From: Bidens hawaiensis
Lineage: Eukaryota > Streptophyta > Magnoliopsida > Asterales > Asteraceae
Assembly (NCBI GenBank): GCA_021521415.1
Contig: JAIQDT010000231.1
Coordinates: 992,001 to 1,056,000, forward strand
Length of the DNA stretch: 64,000 nt
Direction of reading: 5' to 3'
Shown: positions 45,694 to 56,444 of the stretch, one piece after another
How the letters are laid out: the number at the start of each line of letters is the position of its first letter
Numbering within the stretch: position 1 is the first letter of the stretch
Notes under the pieces: generated by a model
What the model was told of the DNA's origin: nothing
Databases searched by the model: none
What the model saw: the letters and a program-made list of their open reading frames with translations, nothing else
Made by a program: the position numbers and the translations under genes

Positions 45694-46388
45694 GTCATAA
45701 AAAATTCATAATTCTACAAAATATATACTTCATTTATGACATGAGAATCATATACCAACTTCTTAGATGCAGCATGTGACCAACATATATTCAGTCATTT
45801 ATATAATAGTGTTTCCAAAATTCAACACAACCTTAAAGTATTTAGCAGTCACCATTTATGAATTTACAACAAACACCAATTTGCATTTCGACTCGTTGCA
45901 CACAACTATGAAATAAAAGGCACTACATAATTCTTTTTTTTAGATCAATATTCACATAAAGTGTCTTACCCCAATTTAATGGTCTTTTGCCATAAATTTG
46001 TAAACTTCTCATTATGAATTATCCTCGGCAAATCTTATCACGTCTGATACTAAACTCTTTCATTTACGCAACTTTACATCGTATACAATACTCACATACT
46101 TACTTATGCAAACGAGTAGTTAAAGCATATGTGTATCATCATATATATAATTCAAGTACATTTTCTCATTGCATGTTAAGGCTTCAAGTTAGGTTGCATT
46201 GTAAATGATGCATATGTAAAACTTGTTTTAAACAAGAAATTTTGTGAAACGAAAAGGGGTTATTTAATTCCCTATATTATAAAAAGAAAAATATTATATT
46301 TAACATTTTTTGCTGCAAACTTTGATAAATTGACAAAATTGGTATCAACTATTGGCCACACGTCTAGGCCCGAAGGCCAAGTGTGACA
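45694..46388. other. Last part of the split solo LTR
   Basis: AT-rich; ends TCTAGGCCCGAAGGCCAAGT and GTGACA. A small inverted repeat, GGCC-CGAA-GGCC, lies at the very end. Confidence 0.5.
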
Positions 46389-46646
46389 TGTTTCAGTGTC
46401 CGAGACGTTCTTGATTTGTACAAGCATACAAAACTCTCAAAGTGAAAGGCGAAGTCGTTTCATGCGATTTGTCTCATCACTTTATTGTGTCTTCGGAAAG
46501 CTAGAAATGATATGGTGCAAGATGGGATGGCTGTTTCTGTTGGAAGCGTGATGGAGAGTGTTAAAACGTTACGTTTCCTTTGGATCAAAAGTAGGTTGGG
46601 TGGGGCTGAAATCTCATGGGCACGTTGGAGTTCGTTTGATTTGTAA
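46389..46646 (+). pseudogene. L1 (LINE) ORF2 C-terminal part, segment 2
   Basis: Following the second TGTTT (46389-46393), the translation gives VRDVLDLYKHTKLSK, then ARNDMVQDGMAVSV and ESVKTLRFLWIKSR, ending SSFDL and a stop at 46644-46646. These are the terminal motifs of plant L1 ORF2, continuing segment 1 without missing sequence. One stop and one frameshift are visible. The 3' UTR continues to about 46770 and contains a doubled stretch of about 33 bp (TTTGATTTGTAATRTCTGGG ...). No poly(A) tail is seen before copia F begins. Confidence 0.75.
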
Positions 46647-46770
46647 TATCTGGGTGAATGTCTTCATTTTTGGTGTTTTCTGTGCTGGGTTTAGCAGCTT
46701 GCTAGGCTGGCCTAGGTGTAAGTTTTGTTTTTGATTTGTAATGTCTGGGTGAATGTTTTCATTAGGTTGG

Positions 46771-47205
46771 AACCGACCACCTCGACCTCTACCAACACTT
46801 CCTCGACCTCTACCTTGACCGCAACCTTGTCCTTGTCTATCAAAATCACCACACCTTTTTCTTTTTCCCATTCCTACTTTGTAAGCAATAACTTTCCTTG
46901 ATAATTTATCTTCCTCATCATAAACTTTAATTCTATTTCATAGGCCTTCAACCTACCCACCACTTCCTCAAGTGACATGTTTTCTAACTCCGAATATTGC
47001 TCAATCGAAGCAACAATCTGCAAAACCTTTTTAGAACAGAAGTTAATAACTTTCATACCAAAACCTCATCCTCCAAGTTAGACCCAAGACTCTTGAATTT
47101 TGTGGAAATCTCACTTAGTATGCCTGAAAATTCATCAACCGTCTCATTTTCTTTCATATTCAACAACTCTAACTTGGTTCTGAGAGTATGAAGCCTTGCC
47201 TTCTG
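46771..47205 (-). pseudogene. Copia F gag, C-terminal segment
   Basis: Minus-strand peptides include KARLHTLRTKLELLNMKEN, ISTKFKSLGSNLEDE and IEQYSELENMSLEEVVGRLKA, the UBN2-type capsid core of copia Gag, then an arginine/glycine-rich stretch (GRGRGSVGRGRGGRFQ). One stop lies near 47060 and one frameshift near 46900. The zinc knuckle expected after the RG-rich part is missing because the element is cut there. Confidence 0.75.
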
Positions 47206-48403
47206 ATCGATGTCGAAAGGTCAATCAAAAACATTTGTAAAATACCTTTACTAGCAAGGGCAAGTAAGGTGTCGAATCCACAGGGAATTAGTGGAAAGTG
47301 CTAATCAAGTTTAATACTTAATAACTAACTATGCTAGGTGGACAGATGATGTCAAGCGATTAAATATTGATTTGGTTGTAAAACAATTAGAGAAAAGTAA
47401 CCAAACTTCAGGTTTCAGGCTTTGAAGCAACTAGACCAATTGATAAACTTATTTGGAAAACTCGTTTGCTTACACCTATAATCAAAAGACTAGATATTTG
47501 ACCTCACTGATCGTCAGAACTTAATCCGAACAATTGACTTAGTAGAATAATAGCCTAATTGATTGCCAGTTTTAGGGTTTGTAAATGTAAATGATTTAAT
47601 GGCTAAACATAAACGGGTCAATGACTCTAAGAACTTAATCCTAAAAGTTGATGATCACAAATCAATTAACTGATAAAATCACAAAACATTTAATTACGAA
47701 AAATTGTTGAATGCACAAAAAAACGTAAAAGATTAATCAACCGAATGACTAACAACTATAGTTCCAACGTAAAGATTCAAAATACAAATGGTCTTGCTTA
47801 CAAACATAACCCTACTCCCGGAGATGGTCACAGAAGCTTTAGCCTTGCATCTTCATCTTGAATATCTTGATTATGGTGTAGATGGATGAAAGCATGGATG
47901 ATTATGGTGATTGGTAGGTGTTGGATGGTGGAAAATGGCTTCCTAATACCCCAAAACGTTGGGAGAAGTCACCTTTTCATAACCCTAAGGTTCTATTTAT
48001 ATATGGAGGCAAAAACCTAAAATCCGCATCTTTTTACTATAGGCCACAATTTGTGCTTAGAGGGTCGCAACTTGCGGTCCTCCTTTACCAAAATTGCCTG
48101 ATCTGTGCCCCTGAATGCGGCCCTCCTCATCAGACAGGACCACATATTGTGGCCCTGACGGCACAATTTGCGGCCTGTTTGGTCTTCTTCATTATTTCTC
48201 CATATCTTGACTATCGGTCTCGTTCATCTTCGTTTTAACTTTCAAGTGTCATCCCAGTAGCTTCCATTAAGCTCCATTTAGCTCCATTAAGAACCAAAAC
48301 ACCTGCAATCATAAAAGATCTCAAAGTACTCGTGTTCGATATATATAAATAGATAAAACACGATATTAGACATTAAAAACACATTCTTTTACCCGCTCAT
48401 CAA
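47206..48403 (-). mobile_element. LTR-like insertion in copia F gag (limits approximate)
   Basis: Minus strand: it begins TTGATGAGCGGGTAAAAG and ends near TTTCGACATCGATC. CCTGTGGATTCGACACCTTA-type sequence near its 3' end is typical of solo LTRs of long copia-type elements. The host reading (GADRVHK before, ARLHTL after) resumes on the far side. Flanks ATAAG and AGAAG could be a target duplication with one change. The plus-strand open stretch at 47918-48238 has no domain. Confidence 0.55.
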
Positions 48404-48727
48404 CTTATGAACTCTGTCGGCTCCCAAATATTGTAAATGAATCGCCTCCCACACGTCTTTTGCGTTTTTGTGCTTCGCCACTTGAAGTAAGACATCTTGG
48501 GGTAAGGTTTGAAACACATATGCTCTTGCCATCAAGTTCTTCTTCTCATCAACGGACGCTCCTGTTATGGGGTCAATCGTGTCCCACAAATTGTATGCTT
48601 GTCAGATCAATTCCACCATGATTGACCAACTCGTATAGTTGGTTGCTGATAACTTCGGACGTTGTAACAAGATACTACTACCCTGGCTACCACTTGCCAC
48701 AATTTGGCTAGCACCACCCTTTGCCAT
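48404..48727 (-). pseudogene. Copia F gag, N-terminal segment
   Basis: The ATG at 48725-48727 opens MAKGGASQIVASGSQG, followed by LSATNYTSWSIMVE, NLWDTIDPITG and VFQTLPQDVLLQVAKHKNAK, the usual N-terminal order of copia Gag of the UBN2/DUF4219 type. One in-frame TGA at about 48602 interrupts it. The start fits because the leader and primer site lie just upstream. Confidence 0.8.
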
Positions 48728-49128
48728 TGTTCTTCTCACACAATATTAAATCACGAGTAAATGTAATTCGCATAGAATTACCTCACTTTGCTTCACACAG
48801 ATCACTTCTTCTTACTTTTCTTTAAACCACACAGTATGCTCTTCAATAAAAAAATGATTCACACAGATCGATTTTGATCTGAATCACACAGACCCTCACT
48901 TCCTAATCACATAGATTAGGTCTCGACTTTCACAGAAATGGTTCATGCACAACAACTTCTTTGACTCACACAGTTTGTCGATTTAATTTAAATCACACAG
49001 ATTCGATTCTTCTTGATTCACATAGAATCTTCGTCTTCACCAGGTCTTTCGATCACACAGATCGATTTTCTCGGTTCACACAGTCTCGTTCTTCTCCACA
49101 AGCCTTTTAGTCTTCACATGAGCCCTAG
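48728..49128 (-). other. Copia F leader with recurring TCACACAG motif
   Basis: TCACACAG or close variants occur about twelve times between 48735 and 49090, often next to ATCGATT. No coding. Confidence 0.7.
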
Positions 49129-49141
49129 GCTTTGATACCAA
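49129..49141 (-). other. Primer-binding site of copia F
   Basis: On the minus strand TTTGGTATCAAAGCC follows the LTR end CCAACA, one base off the copia consensus. Confidence 0.82.
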
Positions 49142-49142
49142 A

Positions 49143-49594
49143 TGTTGGTTTAGGCCCTAAATTAACAAACAACAAACAAACTTGAATGACTTGTGTATGT
49201 ACATAATATGCAGAGAGAATATATGTTCTTAAAATAAAGAAGGAAGCAAGAAAGATGAAAGTGCAGTGGAAAGTAAAAGCTGCACACCCACTTATTTCAA
49301 TAAACTAACACGCCTTTATATAGGCTAACATGCAATGTACTAAAAGACTAATTCACCAAGTAACTCCATATTCTCCTAAGAAAACGGTTAAATAAAACAA
49401 CCATTGACTGATCTACTTAAATAATAACAAAACAAATAAAATAAAAACAACCATACTCTTTCAAAGCAAACTTCAAAACATGGGTTAATTAAAAGCCCTT
49501 TTCCTGCTTAACACAACTCCCAATTGACCATTAACTACCGACCCTTGACTGACTTGACCCGAATCAACCCGAAACATCCTGATTATATCTAACA
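49143..49594 (-). repeat. 5' LTR of copia F
   Basis: 452 bp; minus strand TGTTAGATATAATCAGG ... CTAAACCAACA. A TATATAAAGG box lies near 49314-49323 (minus strand). Confidence 0.75.
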
Positions 49595-49969
49595 AGCTCA
49601 TCAAGATAAAATGTACAAAAAAAAAAACAAAAAAAAAATCAAAAGAAAATGTATGTTAGGAGAATTGGCTGTTATGTTTCTGCACAAATTAATTGGGTAT
49701 TAATGGCTTTTATTGTAAGTTATATTTGAGTGATTTTCATGTAAATCATGATTTAAGTGTTACGTAGCTGTTAATTATTAAGTAGTAGAAAATTTCGTAG
49801 TGTTTAAATGGAAGGTTACATAAAACAGTTTTAACTTATTGTCTATATTGTTTGTAGTTTTATAGTAATCTAATTAGTGTTGGAATCAATATGGTTTTTT
49901 TAAGTAAAAGAAGTTATTTATGATTGTTCAATTTTTATGCTTATGAAGATGGAAAATTATGTGATATTG
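49595..49969. other. No recognisable feature
   Basis: A-rich run at 49617-49640 and then AT-rich spacer. Confidence 0.5.
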
Positions 49970-50386
49970 GGTATGTTTGGCAAGTAGCTTTTACGAGCTT
50001 TTAGGGGCTTGAGCTTCAAGCTTTTAACAAAAAGCTCATACTAAATTAAAGGCCTTGTTTGGTTGAAGGATCTTGAAGCTTTTAGGTCATCAGAAAAAAT
50101 TTAAAGCTTGAAGCTCCTACTAGTAGCGTTTAGAAAAGGCTACAAGCTTTTAGTATTTTAATTACTTAAATAACATTCCAAAATAAGTACATTTAATATT
50201 TTTTTTAGTTATGCCCATTTTCGTCATTTTATACATTTTATTAAAAGCTCCAGCTACTCTTCCAAACATCTAAATATATCTAAAAAGCTACATCTACCGG
50301 CTACCAGCTACCAACTTCAAGCCACCAGCTTCCAGCTACAGCTACAGATACAGCTACAGCTACCAGCTAGTTTTACCAAACATACC
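49970..50386. mobile_element. 417-bp MITE with AGCTT/AGCTAC-rich arms
   Basis: Ends GGTATGTTTGG and CCAAACATACC are perfect 11-bp inverted repeats. TATTG stands on both sides (49965-49969, 50387-50391). Both arms contain many AGCTT, AGCTAC and CCAGCT words. No transposase. The 5-bp duplication does not fit the TWA rule of PIF/Harbinger; see findings. Confidence 0.75.
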
Positions 50387-50528
50387 TATTGTTGGATACT
50401 AAACGCATTGAGTGTCTTAAGAATGCGAAAACAAAATACATCTTGGTATCACCTGTTGAAAAGTAGTTATTCTTACCAATTTTAAAAGCAAATGACCCGT
50501 TAAAAATTTTCAAAAAAAATGGAATATG

Positions 50529-50852
50529 TGTTAGGATTTGTGAAGGCCTATGGGTTGGGTTTGTTGGTTGACAATTAGAAGACTAAAAGGGGCGGCTCGC
50601 TTAACTATGGAGGATGCCCATTAGGGTTTTCTTGGTCCCTACTCTATTAAACCTAATTGTTATCTATATATATATACCTAGCCATGTATGCAATCTTTGT
50701 ACTGTTCTTAATAAAAATACCCTAGTTGCAGCCCGTGGACGTAGGTCGCCTTGACCGAACCACGTAAAATCTCGTGTCTCTTATTTATTGCTTTTGTTTG
50801 TATTTGTGTGTTTGTGTTTCCCCTGCGTATCGACTCTGTTTAATACCTAACA
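50529..50852 (+). repeat. LTR 1 of array G/H
   Basis: TGTTAGGATTTGTG ... AATACCTAACA, 324 bp, with TATATATATATACC near 50665. AATGGCATCAGAGCC, a variant tRNA-Met primer site, follows at 50853. Confidence 0.88.
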
Positions 50853-51499
50853 AATGGCATCAGAGCCAAAGTTCGTTAACATACACAGGTGCATTGAGAC
50901 GAAAGAAGGTATTGATTTTCCGGTTGTGGTTCGAATCATCATGTCGTGGATTTTCTTTTTATCCTATTAATTTTGGAGGTGTTTTTTGGGTAGTTGTTTT
51001 GGCAAGTTTACTGAGGAGGAATTAGTTCCTAATCTTTTGCTAGTCAAATTGGAAAGAAAATCACATATGCACAAGTATATTATTATTTGTGCTTAATTCA
51101 TTTCTTGGGAAAAAGGCTACTGCCATCTACATATTATTACTACAGCCAAGATTCTTTTGGGGGTCGGTTAGAAGAAAACAAACAATAAATAGGAAGGCAT
51201 ACTTGGTTTTTTTTCATGGGGTTTGCAACAACTAAAAAGAAAAAAAAAAGGGTTGCCAGTTATTTGTGTTTAAACACGTGATTTTCGAGTACCGAATCTC
51301 CGCATTGTTTGAAGAACTGCTGTGAAACGCAGCCTACAACAATTTTCTAAACCGCCAATCAGGTTTATTTATTAATTTCTGGTTAGGGTTTAAATTGAGT
51401 TGTAGCTTTGGTTTTAGGTTTTCAAGTTTTGCAACAAAAGGCATTGGGTTTTGGGTTAGAGTTTTGTTTGTTGGTTTTTTCTCTGTTTTCTCGTTTACG

Positions 51500-53060
51500 A
51501 TGTCTAAAGATGGGAAGTTTAACGGGACTGATTTTACATGGTGGAAAATACAAACAGAGGCATTACTTGGTGAACATGATTAGGATATGGTATTGGAGGA
51601 AAAGCCGGATAATAAGGATAAAGTCGAAGAAGCAGTTTGGAAATCAAAGGACAAGAAGGCTAGAGGTAAAATTACATTGGCTTTGACGAGGAGCGTTGCA
51701 TTTAATATTATGAAAGAAACCACGGCTCGTGGTATGATGACAACTCTGTCAGATATGTATGAAAAACCATCTGCAACCAATAAGGTGTTCTTGATGAGGG
51801 AATTATTTATGACAAGGATGCATGGGGAAGTTCAGTCAAAGGCCACGTTAATGATTTCAACTCAATTATGTACAAGTAAGCTTCTGTGGGCATGAAGTTG
51901 GATAATGAGACTCAAGTTGTGATACAGTTATCTTCTTTGCCTAAGACTTGGTCTGGAAGTGTAACGGCCATTACTAGTTTTTCGGGGGCTGATAGATTGA
52001 CATTTAAGGGGGTCCGAGACATTGTGTTGGGCGAAGACGCTCGCAGGAAAAGTACAAGTGGTGGATCACCTTCTGATATGTTTTATGCAGGCAGGGGAAG
52101 AGAAAATAACAAGAGTTATGAGAGCCGGGGGAGGAGTTCGTCTAGAACTCAGAAAAAATGTGAAGTGCTGGAGGTGTAATGAAGTTGGACATGTTAAGAA
52201 TGATTGTCCAAACAGATTGTATGGAAAGGCTACTAAGGTGAACACTGCTGAACAGGTTAATGAAGGCGTAAGTGATGACGAGGCATTATTTTGTAGTGTT
52301 GATAGCATGGTGGACTCTTGGGTCATGGATTCTGGATCTTCGTTTCATGCTATGCACAGCGGGAAGACGATGGTGAATCAAAAGGTTGGTGACTTTAGGA
52401 AGGTACGTACCGCTAATGGTGATGTTCTTGATGTTACGGGCATGGGGGATGTTAATTTAGTAACTCCATTGGGAACCGTTTGGAACTTGAAGAATGTTAG
52501 GGTTATCCCATCGTTGAAGAGAAGTTTTATCTCTGTTAGTCAACTGGATGAACTTGGCATGTAAGTAAAGTTCGGTGGAGATAAATGGAAGTTAACTAAA
52601 GGTAGTCTGGTTATTGCTCATGGAAACAGGTGTGATTCATTATACACGGTGGAAGTGCCTATTGAGGGAAGTATGACCGTCCCTCAAAACAAAGTTGGGT
52701 TCTATGAGTCGAAGGGGCAACATAAGGTTCAATTTGCAAGAGTGGAGCCTTGTGCCAAGGTGATTCAAGCTGAGCGGGGTTGCAGGTCTAAAACAGGTAA
52801 GAAGTTTGGTGATAATGGGAGCACGGGTGGTGTTCCGGGAAAAGTTACAAAACAGCGATGGGTTTTGAGGACTGTTATTCCGATTGATAAAATCTCTCCT
52901 AGGAAACTCTTGTTGCTGACATAGGAGAGTGGTAATAGTTCTCGGGTAATCTCTGGAACTAATGGATCGTACGTATCAGTTAAGATAGAGGACGGATCAG
53001 TTTTGGCTAATGAGTTGGAGCTCGGTGGAGCTTTAACAGGCCCTTCTGGTACTAGATGTT
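51500..53060 (+). pseudogene. Copia G gag-protease
   Basis: The ATG at 51500 starts MSKDGKFNGTDFTWWKIQTE. Gag is of the UBN2_2 type (LTRSVAFNIMKE, LSDMYEKPSATNK). The zinc knuckle CWRCNEVGHVKNDC (near 52168-52210) is intact. The protease has VMDSGSSFHAMHSGKTMVN with its DSG at 52329. The conserved sequence GTVWNLKNVRVIPSLKR and LISVSQLDELGM-like block follows, then a basic segment without a known name. An in-frame TAG at 51581, frameshifts near 51890 and 52150, and stops at 52562 and 52922 inactivate it. Compared with H it lacks 15 bp after the start codon region. Confidence 0.85.
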
Positions 53061-53220
53061 GAAGGGGTTTGTTGCAACTATGGGGTAAGTCTTAGCTTGT
53101 TTATGGGAACTGGAAGCTTGGAAGACTTGTTAATAAAGATTGCTGATATTACTAATAACTAGATAGCTTTGTACTTCAATGGTGGGCTTGAGTTTATCGC
53201 AGGGCCTTCAAGTGGGAGAT

Positions 53221-53543
53221 TGTTAGGATTTGTGAAGGCCTTTGGGTCGGGCTTGTTGGTTGACAATTAGAAGACTAAAAGGGACGGCCCGTTTAATTAT
53301 GGAGGATGCCCATTGGAGTTTTCTTGGTCCCTACTCTATTAAACGTAAATACTATCTGTATATATACCTATCCATGTATTGCAATCTTTGTACTGTGCTT
53401 AATAAAAATACCCTAGTTGCAACCCATGGATGTAGGTCGCCTTGACCGAACCACGTAAAATCTTGTGTCTCATATTTATTGATTTTGTTTGTGCGTGTGT
53501 GTTTGTGTTTCCTCTGCGTACCGACTCTGTTTAATACCTAACA
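53221..53543 (+). repeat. LTR 2 of array G/H, shared
   Basis: 323 bp. It is preceded by AAGTGGGAGAT, the purine tract of interior G, and followed by a decayed primer site, TGCCTTCAGAGCC, of interior H. Confidence 0.9.
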
Positions 53544-54190
53544 AGTGCCTTCAGAGCCGAAGTCTGTTAACATACACGGGTGCATTGAGACGAAAGAAGG
53601 TCTTGGTTTTCTGGTTGTGGTTTGAATCGTCGGGTCGTGGATTTTCTTTTTTTCCAATTGATTTTGGAGGTTTTTTTGGGTAGTTGTTTTGGCACGTTTA
53701 CTAAGGAGGAATTAGTTCCTAATCTTTTGCTAGTCAAATTGGAAAGAAAATCACATCTGCACAAGTACATTATTATTTGTGCTTAATTTCTTTTCTTGGG
53801 AAAAAAGCTACTGCCATCTACATATTATTACTACCGCCAAGATTCTTTTGGGGGTCGGTCAGAAGGAAACAAACTATAAATAGGAAGGCATACTAGGTTT
53901 TTTTTCTTGGGGTTTGCAACAACTAAAAAGAAAAAAAAGGGTTGCCGGTTATTTGTGTTTAGAGACGTGATTTTTGAGTACCGAATCTCCGCCATTTTTT
54001 GAAGAACTGCTGTGAAATGCAACCTACAACAATTATCTAAGCCACCAATCAGGTTTATTTATTTAATTTCTGGTTAGGGTTTAAATTGTGTTGTAGCTTT
54101 GGTTTTGGGTTTTCAAGTTTTGCAAGAAAAGACATTGGGTTTCAGGTTAGAGTTTTGTTTATTGGTTTTTTCTCTATTTTCTTGTTTACG

Positions 54191-55741
54191 ATGTCTGAAG
54201 ACGAGACGGTTCGAATCGACAAGTTTAACGAGACTGATTTTGCATGGTGGAAAATGCAAATAGAGGCATTACTTGGTGAACATGATTTGAATATGGTATT
54301 CGAGGAAAAGCCGGATAATATGGATAATGCCGAAGAAGCAGTTTGAAACTCAAAGGACAAGAAGGCTAGAGGTAAAATTACATTGGCTTTGACGAGGAGC
54401 GTTGCATTTAATATCATGAAAGAAACCGCGGCTCATGGTATGATGACAACTCTGTCAGATATGTATGAAAAACCATCTGCAACCAATAAGGTGTCCTTGA
54501 TGAGGGAATTGCTTATGACAAGGATGCACGGGAAAGTTCAGTCACGGGCCAGGTTAATGATTTCAACTCAATTATGTACAAGTAAGCTTCTGTCGGCAGC
54601 TGTGATACTGTTATCTTCTTTGCCTGAGACTTGGTGTGGAACTGTAACGGCCATTACTAGTTTTTCGGGGATAGATTGACATTTGAGGGGGTCCGAGACA
54701 TTGTGTTAGGCGAAGACGTTCGCCGGAATAGTACAAGTGGCGGATCAACTTCTGATATGTTTTATGCAGGCAGGGGAAAAGAAAATAACAAGAGCTGTGG
54801 GAGCCGGGGGAGGAGTTCGTCTAGAACTCGGAAAAAATGTGAAGTGCTGGAGGGGTAATGAAGTTGGACATGTTAAGAATGATTGTCCAAACAGATTGTA
54901 AGGAAAGGTTTCTAAGATGAACACTGCTAAACAGGTTAATGAAGGCATAAGTGATGACGAGGCATTATTTTGTAGTGTTGATAGCATGGTGGACTCTTGG
55001 GTCATGGATTCCGGATCTTCGTTTCACGCTATGCACAACGGGAAGACGATGGTGAATCAAAAGGTTGGTGACTTTGGGAAGGTACGTATCGCTAATGGTG
55101 ATGTTCTTGATGTTACGGGCATGGGGGATGTTAATTTAGTAACTCCATTGGGAACCGTTTGGAACTTGAAGAATGTTAGGGTTATCCCATCGTTGAAGAG
55201 AAGGCTTATCTCTGTTAGTCAACTGGATGAACTTGGCATGGAAGTAAAGTTCGGTGGAGGTAAATGGAAGTTAACTAAAGCTAGTCTGGTTATTGCTCGT
55301 GAAAACAGGTGTGATTCATTATACATGGTGGATGTGCCTATTGAGGGAAGTATGACCGTCCCTCAAAAAAAAGTCGGGTTCTATGAGTCGAAGGGGCAAC
55401 ATAAGGTTCAATTTGCAAGAGTGGAGCCTTGTGCCAAGGTGATTCAAGCTGAGCGGGGTTGTAGGTCTAAAACAGGTAAGAAGTTTGGTGATAGTGGGAG
55501 CACGGGTGTTGTTATGGGAAAAGTTACAAAACAACGTTGGGTTTTGAAGACCGTTATTCCAATTGATAAAATCTCTCCTAGGAAACTTTTGTTGCTGACA
55601 CAGGAGAGGGGTAATAGTTCTCGGGTAATCTCTGGAACTAATGAATCGTACGTATCAGTTAAGATAGAGGACGGTTCAGTTTTGGCTGATGAGTTGGAGC
55701 TCGGTGGAGCTTCAACAGGACGTTCTGGTACTAGATGTTGA
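54191..55741 (+). pseudogene. Copia H gag-protease
   Basis: The ATG at 54191 starts MSEDETVRIDKFNETDF. Domains are as in G. Stops at 54343 and 54679 and a roughly 24-bp deletion near 54600 disrupt gag. The zinc knuckle reads CWRGNEVGHVKNDC, with the second cysteine replaced by glycine, so it could not bind zinc. From 54917 to 55741 the frame is open for 274 residues: protease with VMDSGSSFHAMHNGKTMVN, the RVIPSLKRRLISVSQLDE block, then a lysine-rich region (KVTKQRWVLKTVIPIDKISP) and a DGSVLADELELGGAS end. This long survival suggests the second half decayed later or by chance. Confidence 0.85.
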
Positions 55742-55898
55742 AGGGGTTTGCTGCAACTAGGGCGTAAGTCTAGGTTGTTTATGGGAACTGGAAGCTTGGA
55801 AGACTTATTAATAAAGATTGCTGCTATTACTAATATCTAGATAGCTTTGTAGTTCAATGGCGGGCTTGAGTTTATCGCAGGGCCTTCAAGTGGGAGAT

Positions 55899-56090
55899 TG
55901 TTAGCATTTGTAAAGGCCTTTGAATCGGGCTTGTTGGTTGACAATTAGAAGACTAAAAGGGACGGCCCGTTTAATTATGGAGGATGCACATTGGATTTTT
56001 CTTGGTCCCTACTCTATTAAACCTAAATGTTATCAATATATATGGAGGATGGCCCATTGGAGTTTTCTTGGTCCCTACTCCCTACCAATA
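55899..56090 (+). repeat. LTR 3 of array G/H, truncated
   Basis: Preceded by AAGTGGGAGAT. It matches LTR 1 and LTR 2 for about 140 bp and then repeats TGGAGGATGGCCCATTGGAG to GTCCCTACT before element I begins at 56091. Confidence 0.82.
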
Positions 56091-56412
56091 TGTCACACCG
56101 CAACCTAACGGAAATGTCGGGGCATGATCCGATTGCTCACAGCTCGAAGATACTATCATGATATAAACGTGACAATATCTAATTAATTATTTGATTTATA
56201 CACACAATATCCAAATACAATAAACAATTTAAATAAACAAATATAAGCTCAATAAAGTTTTACCTTGATTATATCCTAAAGTCTTGTTTACATGTCCAAG
56301 CTTCAATCTTCACTATAAGCAATCTTCACTATAAGCAAATTTATAAAAATATTTTAACAATAAGAAACCTCAATATTAGTGTCGGGTTTTAATAAAATAG
56401 TGACGGTTTATT

Positions 56413-56444
<32 letters not shown>

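Larger units (their letters stand above)
25538..46388 (+). mobile_element. Solo LTR of about 3.3 kb split by three later insertions, target duplication TGTTT
   Basis: It starts TGTAACGACCTAACATCGG and ends GGCCAAGTGTGACA. TGTTT is found at 25533-25537 and again at 46389-46393, 20.85 kb away, and the L1 reading continues across. Removing copia C, element D and copia E with their duplicated sites leaves 3323 bp in four pieces (25538-25685, 31184-33311, 36807-37158, 45694-46388). No coding domain occurs in them, and one terminal pair TG...CA bounds them, so a solo LTR of a large Ty3/gypsy element is the simplest reading. A full element with both LTRs is excluded unless heavily deleted. Confidence 0.75.
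46771..49594 (-). mobile_element. Copia F: truncated Ty1/copia element on the minus strand
   Basis: Its 5' LTR is on the right (49143-49594), followed leftwards by a primer site, a 400-bp leader and gag. The element stops at about 46771, where it meets the L1 3' UTR, so pol and the 3' LTR are missing. Gag is split by a 1.2-kb insertion. Confidence 0.8.
50529..56090 (+). mobile_element. Tandem copia array G/H: LTR-interior-LTR-interior-LTR
   Basis: Three LTRs of one family (50529-50852, 53221-53543, 55899-56090 truncated) alternate with two related interiors of about 2.35 kb. The middle LTR serves both. Both interiors contain only leader, gag, protease and a conserved downstream segment, with no integrase, RT or RNase H. 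The shared deletion shows that the family spread in this reduced form, helped by another element. Confidence 0.9.

Noticed and set aside
47918..48238. 106-codon plus-strand open frame
   Set aside because: It lies antisense in an LTR-like insertion and has no similarity to a known domain that I can see.
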